DNA of 6,196 nt from Bacillota bacterium (GCA_023416175.1 JAEZIE010000066.1:1-6196); one strand, 5' to 3'; shown: positions 1 through 6,169, counted from the stretch's first letter. Notes: generated by a model not told the origin, from the letters alone. Numbers and translations: made by a program.

Positions 1-764
1 CCGCCGATCTCCTCAATCTCATCCGCATGGATTTTCGCGCCAAGTCCCAACGCCTGCGCGGCTTTGAGATATTTGCGGCTTTGTTCCACATTGAACACCG
101 AATCCTCACAGAACACATCCGCAAAACGCGCAAGCCCTTCTTCTTTCACCCTTGGGAGCACGTCGCGGCACAAGTACTCGATATACCCGTCCCCAGCCCC
201 CGCGTATTCGTCCGGCACGGCATGCGCCCCCATGAACGTGGGGATGACCTCAACCGCCTGCGCTTCGTTGAGCTGCTTCATCACGCGAAGCTGCTTGAGC
301 TCATTCTCAAGATCCAGCCCGTAGCCGCTTTTGCCTTCCACGGCGGTCACGCCGTGCGCAAGCATTTCGTATAAGAACGCACGGCTCTTTTCGTACAGCG
401 CGTCCTCGGACGCTTGCCTCGTGTGCCGCACGGTATCGAGTATGCCGCCGCCCGCGCGCAAAATCTCCAGATAACTTGCGCCTCTGAGTTTCAACGGTAC
501 CTCGTGCTGCCGCCAGCCGCCAAACACCAGGTGCGTGTGGCAGTCGATCCAGCCCGGCGTCGCCAGCCTGCCTCCCGCGTCCAGCGTATCCACGCTTTTG
601 TCGCAGAACGGAAGCTCGCCGCCCTCGAATACCGCTTTGATAAAGCCATCTTCTATCAGGATCGCGGCATTTTTGATCTTCAGGTTGTGCGCCTGCGCCT
701 CACCTTTTGCGCTCGTATTACCCGTGGGTGTTTGCAGCAGGCCGATGTTTTTGATGAGCAGCAT
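1..764 (-). CDS. hutI: Imidazolonepropionase, N-terminal part (runs off the left edge)
   Basis: HutI hydrolyses 4-imidazolone-5-propionate to N-formimino-L-glutamate, the third step of cytosolic histidine breakdown. The frame is open from an ATG at 764 to the window edge, giving 254 complete residues of a family usually about 410-420 long, so the C-terminal 40% lies outside; this is a window cut, not a truncation. An amidohydrolase fold is visible: an N-terminal beta-sandwich segment (about 1-68), then PGWIDCHTHLVFGG at 70-83 with the metal ligands H76 and H78, KSGYGL at 145-150 (substrate loop), FMGAHAVP at 177-184 and KIHADE at 244-249 with H246. The later metal aspartate is beyond the edge. 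The start is supported by AGGAGG at 771-776, six bases before the ATG. It is the last hut gene seen, 168 bp downstream of ftcD across a hairpin-rich spacer, and very probably part of the same operon. Confidence 0.95.
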   Translation of the reverse strand, partial: MLLIKNIGLLQTPTGNTSAKGEAQAHNLKIKNAAILIEDGFIKAVFEGGELPFCDKSVDTLDAGGRLATPGWIDCHTHLVFGGWRQHEVPLKLRGASYLEILRAGGGILDTVRHTRQASEDALYEKSRAFLYEMLAHGVTAVEGKSGYGLDLENELKQLRVMKQLNEAQAVEVIPTFMGAHAVPDEYAGAGDGYIEYLCRDVLPRVKEEGLARFADVFCEDSVFNVEQSRKYLKAAQALGLGAKIHADEIEEIG

Positions 765-791
765 GGAAGCCCTCCTTTGCGTAAGGTATGT

Positions 792-839
792 GGGAGGCTC
801 TGCCTCCCCACCTCCGCTTAGGGCCATAATGGCCCTAAG
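792..839. repeat. Two adjacent perfect hairpins in the ftcD-hutI spacer
   Basis: The first inverted repeat has 7-bp arms GGGAGGC (792-798) and GCCTCCC (802-808) around TCT. The second has 11-bp arms CTTAGGGCCAT (817-827) and ATGGCCCTAAG (829-839) around a single A. No T-tract follows either hairpin on either strand, so they do not look like intrinsic terminators. The order (short GC hairpin with a 3-base loop, then a longer stem, then AACCCCT) resembles the arrangement at 3881-3935 on the plus strand, although the stem sequences differ. They may be a diverged copy of that repeat family. The arms are directly visible; the relationship is inference. Confidence 0.6.
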
Positions 840-870
840 AACCCCTATTGGGAACAAGATATGTTCGCGA

Positions 871-925
871 AGGGTTTCCAAAGGGATGTTACATCCCTTT
901 GGCAGGGTCAGGGGCAGCGCCCCTG
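871..925 (+). repeat. Dispersed two-hairpin intergenic repeat, copy A
   Basis: This unit reads AGGGTTTCC, continues into a perfect 12-bp inverted repeat CCAAAGGGATGT (878-889) / ACATCCCTTTGG (891-902) around one T, then AGGGTC, then a 7-bp hairpin CAGGGGC (909-915) / GCCCCTG (919-925) with an AGC loop. The same succession of elements is found at 3881-3935 on the opposite strand, so this is a repeat family and not two chance hairpins. It lies directly after the ftcD stop codon and, relative to the operon transcript, is in the antisense orientation. It resembles REP/BIME-type or small palindromic intergenic repeats; no T-tract follows. A role in transcript stability or partial attenuation is possible but unproven. 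Confidence 0.75.
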
Positions 926-932
926 TTTCATC

Positions 933-1829
933 CTATAAAATATGATTCTCCAATACTTGCTTATTAAAATCAAACGCTTCGATCTGCATGTAGTATTCCG
1001 CGGAATCGACGAGCGCCTGCATGGGTGCTAACCCTACAATCTCAGTACCGACGACGGACACGCCATAGCGCCTGGCTTCCGCCTTCACGAGCTCCAGCAC
1101 GCGGTAGAGCGGGGTCTTATAGAAGTTTGTCATATTGATGGAAACCTGCGCGATGTTGCGTTCGGACAGCATGACGCCCAGTGCCTTGACATAGGGCAGG
1201 CCGCCGCTGCTCTGGCGAATGATTTTCGCGATGTTGGAGGCGATGGATACATCCGACGTAGACAAATTGATGTTGAACGCGATAAGCGGCATACGCGCGC
1301 CAATGGCCACCACGCCCGCCGTAGGGTGGATCGTCCTTCCGCCAAAGTCCGGCTCCCATTCAGGTTCCTGCACTTTTTGCGCCATGCCCTCAAACTGTCC
1401 TTTACGGATGGCGGCAAGGTTTACGCGGGTAGGAGAGGATGCGGAGTCCTCATACAGGAATACGGGCATGTGCGCTTCTTCCCAAACGCGCTTTGCAACT
1501 TCCTTGGAGCGTGCTACGCAATCTTCCATGGTGATGTCTTTGATGGGGATAAACGGAATGACGTCCACCGCGCCCATACGGGGATGTTCGCCTTCATGTA
1601 CAGTCAAATCAATCAGTTCTGCGGCCTTTTTGGCAACTGCAACTGCCGCTTCCGCCACACCTTCCGGGTTTCCTAGAAACGTAATAACGGTGCGGTTGTG
1701 GCTTGCGTCGGAACTGTAGTCGAGCAGCGTCACGCCGGGAACACGCCTGACCTCGTCGATCACCGCTTCAATAACTTCCGGCCTTCTGCCCTCGCTGATG
1801 TTGGGTACGCATTCTATAAGCTTTGCCAT
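933..1829 (-). CDS. ftcD: Glutamate formimidoyltransferase (formiminotransferase)
   Basis: The enzyme transfers the formimino group of N-formimino-L-glutamate to tetrahydrofolate, giving 5-formimino-THF and L-glutamate, and so ends the pathway by feeding one-carbon units into the folate pool. The 298 residues match the monofunctional transferase (N- and C-terminal subdomains); the cyclodeaminase domain fused to it in the animal enzyme is absent. Visible hallmarks are the N-terminal LIECVPNISEGR (4-15), LLDYSSDASHNRTV (35-48), and VHEGEHPRMGAVDVIPF (77-93), where H82 matches the catalytic histidine of the mammalian enzyme, plus a folate-side PTAGVVAIGAR stretch near 170. The ATG lies 7 bp after the hutU stop, with a modest AAAGG site overlapping that stop, so it is probably translationally coupled to hutU. 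No cyclodeaminase gene is in the window; one could lie beyond hutI. The symbol follows the common bacterial usage. Confidence 0.95.
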   Translation of the reverse strand: MAKLIECVPNISEGRRPEVIEAVIDEVRRVPGVTLLDYSSDASHNRTVITFLGNPEGVAEAAVAVAKKAAELIDLTVHEGEHPRMGAVDVIPFIPIKDITMEDCVARSKEVAKRVWEEAHMPVFLYEDSASSPTRVNLAAIRKGQFEGMAQKVQEPEWEPDFGGRTIHPTAGVVAIGARMPLIAFNINLSTSDVSIASNIAKIIRQSSGGLPYVKALGVMLSERNIAQVSINMTNFYKTPLYRVLELVKAEARRYGVSVVGTEIVGLAPMQALVDSAEYYMQIEAFDFNKQVLENHIL

Positions 1830-1836
1830 GGACCTT

Positions 1837-3858
1837 TTATATCCCCTTTTCGTTTAAAGTTTTTTCTATCAAAGCCTCGTCCGTAAGGTAGGGCAGTGTG
1901 ATATGCGCCTTCCCCTGCCATTTTTCATTGTAAGCGGCCACGGTTTCGAGCGCGTGTTCGTTCCTGGCCCAGCCTCGGCGCGCAACGCCGCCCATAACGT
2001 CCCACATCATGGCGGAACGGATGATAGCATCCGTACGCTCGCTACCGTCCAGCAGCAGCCCAAACCCGCCGTTGATAGCCTTGCCGATGCCTACACCGCC
2101 GCCGTTGTGCAGCGCGCACAGCGTCATGCCGCGCGCGGCGTTACCGGCAAAGCACTGGGTCGCCATATCCGCCATGATGTTACTACCGTCCTTGATGTTG
2201 GCGGTTTCGCGGAAGGGCGAGTCGGTGCCGCTGACGTCGTGGTGGTCCCGCCCCAACATAATGGGGCCCACTTCCCCGTTTTTAACCAACTCATTAAACC
2301 GCAGCGCGATATTGGTGCGCCCTTCCGCGTCCTGATACAGGATGCGCGCCTGCGTACCGACGACGAGCTTATTCTCTTTTGCGTCCCGAATCCAGTTGTA
2401 ATTGTCCCGGTCCTGGAACCGCCTGTTCGGATCGATGCAGCCCATGGCGGCGGCATCGGTTTTTTCCAAGTCCTCCGGCTTACCGGAAAGGCATACCCAG
2501 CGGAAGGGGCCGTAGCCGTAATCGAACAGCATGGGGCCCATGATATCCTCCACATAGGAAGGGAATATAAAGCCGTCTTTTTCGTCCACGCCGTTCCTGG
2601 AAATCTCCATAACGCCGCTGTCAAACACGGCCTTCATGAACGAATTGCCATAATCAAAGAAATATGTCCCCTGCCCCACCAGCGCGCGGATGGCTTCAAA
2701 ATGGCGTTTGAGGGAAGCGTCCACCAGCCTCGCAAAACGTTCGCGGTCCGTATGCAACAGCTCTGTACGCTCTTCAAACGTAACCCCTGCGGGGCAGTAT
2801 CCGCCGTCGTATACATTGTGGCAGGAGGTCTGGTCGCTTAAGAGATCGATCTGGAACTGTTCTTTTGCCGCGTACTCCAGAAGATCCACGATGTTGCCGT
2901 GATAGGCAATGGAGACGGAACGTTTGCGTTCTCTGTGCCACTGCGCGTAGGTAATGGCCTCGCAAAGGTCGTCCGTCATCATATCCACCCAGCCCTGGTT
3001 CATGCGGGTCTCTATACGGCTTTTGTCCACCTCGGCGAATATACCGATGGCATTTGCGATATTCGCCGCCTTGGGCTGCGCGCCGCTCATGCCGCCCAGA
3101 CCCGAGGAAACGAACACTTTCCCCGTGAGATCCCCTTCTTCCGGAATACCTAAAAACTTGCGCCCCGCGCCCAGTATGGTATTGAACGTGCCGTGCACGA
3201 TGCCCTGCGGGCCAATATACATCCAGCCACCCGCCGTCATCTGCCCGTAGTTGGCTACGCCAAGCTGCTCCGCGATCTCCCAGTCGTTCCGGTTATCAAA
3301 CATGCCCACCATCAGGGCGTTCGTCAAAATCACGCGCGGCGCGTCCGGCCGTGACGGAAACAGCCCCAAGGGGTGGCCTGATTCCAGCACCAGCGTCTGC
3401 TCGTCTGTCAGTTCCTCTAAATATTTCTTAATCAGGCGGTATTGCAGCCAATTCTGGCAGGGCTGCCCTGTTTCGCCGTATGTCACAAGCTCGTAGGGAT
3501 AAAGCGCGATCTCAAAATCCAGGTTGTTATCGATCATCACCTGGAACGCCTTGCCCGCTAGGCACTTGCCCTTATATTCCTCAACCGGTTTGCCGTAAAT
3601 GCGCCCCTCCGGCCGATAGCGGTAGGCGTAGATACGCCCCCTGGTCAAAAGCTCTTCCATGAATTCCGGCGCTATCGCTTCATGCAGCTCTTCCGGCACA
3701 TACCTGAGCGCATTTTTGAGCGCTAGCGCCGCCTGCGCCTTAGACAGGCGAAAGCCTCTGTCCGGCGCGCGACGGTACTGCGGATCGAACGCCGGGTAGT
3801 CCGGCAGCATATTGTCCAGTTTGATGGTACGGGCATGTTCGAGCGTTTGGTTGAGCAT
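1837..3858 (-). CDS. hutU: Urocanate hydratase (urocanase), long form
   Basis: HutU adds water to urocanate using tightly bound NAD+ as an electrophile, giving 4-imidazolone-5-propionate (second step, cytosolic). At 673 residues it belongs to the long form, which is like the animal enzyme (about 676) and exceeds the roughly 555-residue Pseudomonas/Bacillus form. Visible motifs: GLGGMSGAQPKAA at 253-265 (NAD+-binding glycine stretch), DQTSCH at 342-347, FDYGNSFMKA at 401-410, GPFRWVCLSG at 450-459 with C456 in the position of the conserved active-site cysteine, LGRDHHD at 535-541, and NGGGVGIGKAINGGFG at 585-600. The ATG at 3858 is preceded by GGAGGT (3863-3868) with a short 4-base gap. The N-terminus (RGFRLSKAQAALALKNALRYVP) aligns by eye with the start of long-form homologues. 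It lies 132 bp downstream of hutH, across a hairpin-rich spacer, and 7 bp upstream of ftcD. Confidence 0.97.
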   Translation of the reverse strand: MLNQTLEHARTIKLDNMLPDYPAFDPQYRRAPDRGFRLSKAQAALALKNALRYVPEELHEAIAPEFMEELLTRGRIYAYRYRPEGRIYGKPVEEYKGKCLAGKAFQVMIDNNLDFEIALYPYELVTYGETGQPCQNWLQYRLIKKYLEELTDEQTLVLESGHPLGLFPSRPDAPRVILTNALMVGMFDNRNDWEIAEQLGVANYGQMTAGGWMYIGPQGIVHGTFNTILGAGRKFLGIPEEGDLTGKVFVSSGLGGMSGAQPKAANIANAIGIFAEVDKSRIETRMNQGWVDMMTDDLCEAITYAQWHRERKRSVSIAYHGNIVDLLEYAAKEQFQIDLLSDQTSCHNVYDGGYCPAGVTFEERTELLHTDRERFARLVDASLKRHFEAIRALVGQGTYFFDYGNSFMKAVFDSGVMEISRNGVDEKDGFIFPSYVEDIMGPMLFDYGYGPFRWVCLSGKPEDLEKTDAAAMGCIDPNRRFQDRDNYNWIRDAKENKLVVGTQARILYQDAEGRTNIALRFNELVKNGEVGPIMLGRDHHDVSGTDSPFRETANIKDGSNIMADMATQCFAGNAARGMTLCALHNGGGVGIGKAINGGFGLLLDGSERTDAIIRSAMMWDVMGGVARRGWARNEHALETVAAYNEKWQGKAHITLPYLTDEALIEKTLNEKGI

Positions 3859-3880
3859 GTGGACCTCCGTTTGGTGTACG

Positions 3881-3935
3881 TAAGGGGCTTTGCCCCTTAG
3901 ACCCTACCAAAGGGACACGTCCCTTTGGAATCCCT
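3881..3935 (-). repeat. Dispersed two-hairpin intergenic repeat, copy B
   Basis: Read on the minus strand, this begins AGGGATTCC, enters a perfect 10-bp inverted repeat CCAAAGGGAC / GTCCCTTTGG (plus-strand 3907-3916 and 3919-3928), then TAGGGTC, then an 8-bp hairpin TAAGGGGC / GCCCCTTA (plus-strand 3881-3888 and 3892-3899) with a 3-base loop. It shares the flanks, the CCAAAGGGA...TCCCTTTGG stem and the order of parts with 871-925, but points the other way. Differences in the stem tip (GAC/GTC here, GATGT/ACATC there) and in the second stem's closing pairs keep the pairing intact. It lies between hutH and hutU, in the sense orientation relative to the operon transcript. Confidence 0.75.
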
Positions 3936-3948
3936 TACGCTTTCTTTT

Positions 3949-3979
3949 GCTCCTTTTCTTTCGTGGAAAGAAAAGGAGC
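3949..3979. repeat. Perfect 14-bp hairpin just after hutH
   Basis: The arms GCTCCTTTTCTTTC (3949-3962) and GAAAGAAAAGGAGC (3966-3979) are exact reverse complements around a 3-base loop, starting 11 bases after the hutH stop codon on the minus strand. In the operon transcript the hairpin is followed by an A/G-rich stretch (AAAAGAAAGCG), not by U residues, so it is not a standard intrinsic terminator in that direction, nor in the plus direction, where GTACCTATTT follows. It could protect the hutH 3' end, act as a weak pause, or be another dispersed palindrome. Confidence 0.65.
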
Positions 3980-3990
3980 GTACCTATTTC

Positions 3991-5514
3991 TTATAGCAAT
4001 TTCCCGCACACCGCTTCGGCGGCGGCGACAAGCTCGCCGGATTTCACCATTTGGTCGAGCTTCACCATTTCGTAGTGCATCACGATATCCTTGTGCGCTG
4101 GCGGGACAGAGGCGCGGATATGATCATACACGGCTTTGGTGGCGGGCGAAAGCTTTTCTTCTCCGCGCAGCCAGAGTGCCTGGGCGGCGACAAAGAGCTC
4201 GATGCCGACGACCTTTTCCGCGTTATCCAGTATCATGCGCGCTTTTCTGGCGGCGGTGGTGCCCATGCTGACATGATCCTCCTGGTTGGCGGAGGAGGGG
4301 ATACTATCGACACTGGCCGGATGTGCATACACCTTGTTTTCGGATACCATGGAGGCCGCTGCGTATTGGGCGATCATAAAGCCGCTATTGAGGCCGCCGT
4401 CGGGTATCAGGAAGGCGGGCAGGCCGTCATTAATTTGCGGATTCACCATGCGCTCGATGCGCCGCTCAGAAACGTTTGCGTATTCTGCAAGGGCGATACC
4501 TAAAAAGTCGAATGCGAGCGCCATGGGCTGGCCGTGGAAATTGCCGCTGGAAATGGCCTCGTCTTCATCGGGGAATATAATGGGGTTATCCGTCACGGCA
4601 TTGATCTCACGGGTGACGGCGTCAAATACATAATGAATGGCGTCCCGGCTTGCGCCGTGAATCTGCGGCACGCAGCGCACGGAGTATGCATCCTGCACTT
4701 TTCCGGGAATCACATCCTGCGCAAGGAGACTGCCATGCAAAAGCGACAGCAGGTTTTTTGCCGACTCCTTTTGCCCCTGATGCCCCCTTAGCTCATGGAT
4801 CTTCGCGTCAAATGCCTTTAAGATACCGTTTTGCGCTTCCGTGGTCATGGCGGCGGCGATATCGGCTACCTTGGCTAAGGATACGGCATCGTATACCGCA
4901 AGCGCGCCGATTGCCGTCATGATCTGTGTACCGTTGATAAGCGCGAGACCTTCTTTTGCGGCAAGGGCGATGACGGGAATGCCCGCGCGGGCCATGGCCT
5001 CTTTCCCCGGGAGAATCTCTCCCCGATATTCCGCGTGGCCTTCGCCGATCATCACGAGCACCATATGCGAAAGGGGCGCAAGATCCCCGCTTGCGCCAAG
5101 GCTGCCCTTTTGCGGGATCACGGGATGGACGCCGCGGTTGAGCATCGCAAGTAGCGTATCCATGGTGGATAGGCGGATGCCGGAGTTACCACGGCTCAAC
5201 GTATTTAAGCGCAGCAGCATGGAAGCGCGGACAGTTTCTTTATCCAACGGCTCCCCCATGCCGCAGGCGTGGGAGATGATGAGGTTCTTTTGTAGTTCCG
5301 CCGTCGCGTCCGGCGGGATGAATGTATCTGAAAACTTGCCAAAGCCCGTGGTCAGGCCGTAAATGACGGCTTGTGCAGCCAGCTTTTCATCCACATAATC
5401 GCGCGCTTTTTGAATGAGTATGCGCGCTTCTTTCGAGATGGCGACTTCCTCGCCGCTCCGGGCGACGGAAGCCACCTGATCTATGGTCAAATCTTTTCCG
5501 TTTAAATATACCAC
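3991..5514 (-). CDS. hutH: Histidine ammonia-lyase (histidase)
   Basis: HutH removes ammonia from L-histidine without added cofactor to give trans-urocanate, the committed step. Numbering from the start chosen here (507 residues; the family is typically 500-510): YGLTTGFG at 52-59 with the catalytic-site Tyr; GSLGASGDLAPLSH at 137-150, where Ala141-Ser142-Gly143 cyclise to the MIO electrophile; LINGTQ at 193-198; QDAYSVRC at 274-281; GNFHG at 324-328; and ANQEDHVSMG at 409-418 with the active-site Glu412. All expected residues are present. The frame is open upstream to a TTG at 5550, but I prefer the GTG at 5514: a GAGGGTG site lies just before it (5521-5527), no such site precedes the TTG, and the resulting N-terminus MVYLNGKDLTIDQV looks like Bacillus-type HutH (MV-LDG-SLT). 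It is the first gene of the operon and has its own promoter at 5601-5629. Confidence 0.96.
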   Translation of the reverse strand: MVYLNGKDLTIDQVASVARSGEEVAISKEARILIQKARDYVDEKLAAQAVIYGLTTGFGKFSDTFIPPDATAELQKNLIISHACGMGEPLDKETVRASMLLRLNTLSRGNSGIRLSTMDTLLAMLNRGVHPVIPQKGSLGASGDLAPLSHMVLVMIGEGHAEYRGEILPGKEAMARAGIPVIALAAKEGLALINGTQIMTAIGALAVYDAVSLAKVADIAAAMTTEAQNGILKAFDAKIHELRGHQGQKESAKNLLSLLHGSLLAQDVIPGKVQDAYSVRCVPQIHGASRDAIHYVFDAVTREINAVTDNPIIFPDEDEAISSGNFHGQPMALAFDFLGIALAEYANVSERRIERMVNPQINDGLPAFLIPDGGLNSGFMIAQYAAASMVSENKVYAHPASVDSIPSSANQEDHVSMGTTAARKARMILDNAEKVVGIELFVAAQALWLRGEEKLSPATKAVYDHIRASVPPAHKDIVMHYEMVKLDQMVKSGELVAAAEAVCGKLL

Positions 5515-5520
5515 GTGTTT

Positions 5521-5527
5521 CACCCTC
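5521..5527 (-). promoter_or_regulatory. Ribosome binding site that decides the hutH start
   Basis: On the minus strand GAGGGTG is followed by AAACAC and then the GTG at 5514. This is a reasonable Shine-Dalgarno match at a normal distance. The in-frame TTG at 5550, which would add 12 residues, has only a GC-rich stretch without purine-rich SD before it. An in-frame TTG and a GTG inside or next to the GAGGGTG are too close to use it. Confidence 0.6.
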
Positions 5528-5573
5528 AACGTATTGATATGGTGCGCCAACCGTACGGCGGCACAAATGAATA

Positions 5574-5600
5574 GATGCTATTTTTTATGGCTCTAGCATC
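5574..5600. promoter_or_regulatory. Inverted repeat at the predicted hutH transcription start (possible operator or leader hairpin)
   Basis: The 7-bp arms GATGCTA (5574-5580) and TAGCATC (5594-5600) are exact reverse complements with a 13-base spacer that is A/T-rich on one side. The right arm abuts the -10 hexamer of the hutH promoter (5601-5606), so the repeat covers the expected start point. Half-sites two helical turns apart, centre to centre, fit a dimeric repressor operator; alternatively the RNA forms a 5' leader stem. No regulator gene is in the window. Confidence 0.4.
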
Positions 5601-5629
5601 ATTTTATTGACGACTTCCACATTTGTAAA
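5601..5629 (-). promoter_or_regulatory. Sigma-70/sigma-A type promoter for the hut operon
   Basis: On the minus strand TTTACA (plus-strand 5624-5629) and TAAAAT (plus-strand 5601-5606) are separated by exactly 17 bases, each one mismatch from TTGACA and TATAAT. The start of transcription would fall near 5594, giving a leader of about 80 nt before the hutH GTG. It is the only good promoter match I see upstream of hutH on this strand. Confidence 0.6.
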
Positions 5630-5675
5630 GTTCTGCAAGGTAAAGCGGAAACACGCTAACGCGCAGATATGGCAG

Positions 5676-5704
5676 TTTTCAAGCGCTTTCTGCTATGATA
5701 TGAT
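5676..5704 (+). promoter_or_regulatory. Promoter for the DUF3788-like gene
   Basis: TTTTCA (5676-5681) and TATGAT (5699-5704) are 17 bases apart. A second overlapping TATGAT at 5694-5699 is preceded by TG at 5691-5692, an extended -10 form, so either hexamer could serve. The gene's AGGAG site (5717-5721) follows within a short leader. The -35 match is weak (4 of 6). Confidence 0.45.
5678..5691. promoter_or_regulatory. Weak cre-like (CcpA-type) palindrome
   Basis: The sequence TTCAAGCGCTTTCT (minus strand AGAAAGCGCTTGAA) has the central AAGCGCTT palindrome and one good half-site of the catabolite-responsive element of Firmicutes, but the other half departs from consensus at several positions. 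It lies within the promoter of the right-hand gene and about 85 bp upstream of the predicted hut start. Carbon repression of hut genes through CcpA is known in Bacillus subtilis; its presence here is a guess. Confidence 0.22.
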
Positions 5705-5728
5705 AAGGAAAAACTTAGGAGAAAAAGC

Positions 5729-6169
5729 ATGGATTGGAGCGTCTTATACGGACCGGATACACAGCCCACCGAGGAGATGACGCGCGATTATATTGGAAAT
5801 CCGCTTTGGGATGCGTTTCACACAAGGATACAGGACGCTTACCAGCTGCAGCCCATCTCTTCCTATAGCAAATGTTCCGCACAGCCGGGGTGGAATGTAA
5901 AGTACCAGAAAAGCGGCAAATCCCTCTGCACGCTGTATCCTATGGAAGGATATTTTATTGCGCTGGTAGTGATGGGCGCAAAGGAAGAAACGGAAGCCGG
6001 GCTTCTGATGCCGCACGCGACCCAATATGTACGGGAACTATATGAACGGACTCCGTTTTCCTGCGGCGGGCGTTGGCTGATGCTGCATGTGACGAATGAG
6101 GCAATATTGGAGGATGTTCTGCGGCTAATCGCGATAAGAAGGGCTATGGCGAATAAGAAGGCTGGCTAA
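5729..6169 (+). CDS. DUF3788-like protein of unknown function
   Basis: A 146-residue protein, probably cytosolic, with no signal peptide or membrane segment. It opens with an N-terminal acidic/polar stretch, followed by a helix around NPLWDAFHTRIQDAY (24-38). A central beta-rich core runs over GWNVKYQKSGKSLCTLYPMEGYFIALVVMG (described at 54-83; key features are the GW, the charged KSGK turn, the LYP and the final VVMG). A C-terminal half carries GGRWLMLHV (113-121) and a helix EDVLRLIAIRR (128-138). This order matches what I know of the DUF3788 family, which has no established activity; I recognise it by pattern only. AGGAG at 5717-5721, seven bases before the ATG, supports the start. It is transcribed away from the hut operon and shares only the 214-bp regulatory region with it; a functional link is not implied. 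Codon use and base composition look like the neighbours. Confidence 0.75.
   Translation: MDWSVLYGPDTQPTEEMTRDYIGNPLWDAFHTRIQDAYQLQPISSYSKCSAQPGWNVKYQKSGKSLCTLYPMEGYFIALVVMGAKEETEAGLLMPHATQYVRELYERTPFSCGGRWLMLHVTNEAILEDVLRLIAIRRAMANKKAG

Noticed and set aside
27..821. Plus-strand open frames opposite hutI (27-374 and 414-821)
   Set aside because: The minus strand encodes HutI with all expected motifs in one uninterrupted frame running off the edge; the plus frames show no recognisable protein.
783..930. CRISPR array or insertion sequence in the ftcD-hutI spacer
   Set aside because: The palindromes are adjacent and unequal without regularly spaced direct repeats and spacers, and there is no transposase or room for one.
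1219..1719. A 166-codon plus-strand frame opposite ftcD
   Set aside because: It is antisense to the catalytic half of FtcD with no independent support.
1903..2841. A 312-codon open frame on the plus strand opposite hutU
   Set aside because: It lies wholly inside hutU, whose product is recognised along its full length; the plus-strand translation has no family likeness and no ribosome site. It is a composition-driven shadow.
3881..3979. Intrinsic terminator(s) between hutH and hutU
   Set aside because: The stems are strong but no T-tract follows on either strand, so I list them as repeats/hairpins and not as terminators.
4841..5362. A 173-codon plus-strand frame opposite hutH, with others at 4051-4503 and 4286-4633
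   Set aside because: These are antisense to the conserved MIO and active-site region of hutH, with low-complexity Ser/Pro/Arg-rich translations typical of shadows.
5574..5600. HutP-type antitermination leader
   Set aside because: The leader has two UAG triplets, but not the regularly spaced UAG arrays that HutP binds, and no terminator hairpin with a U-tract precedes hutH.
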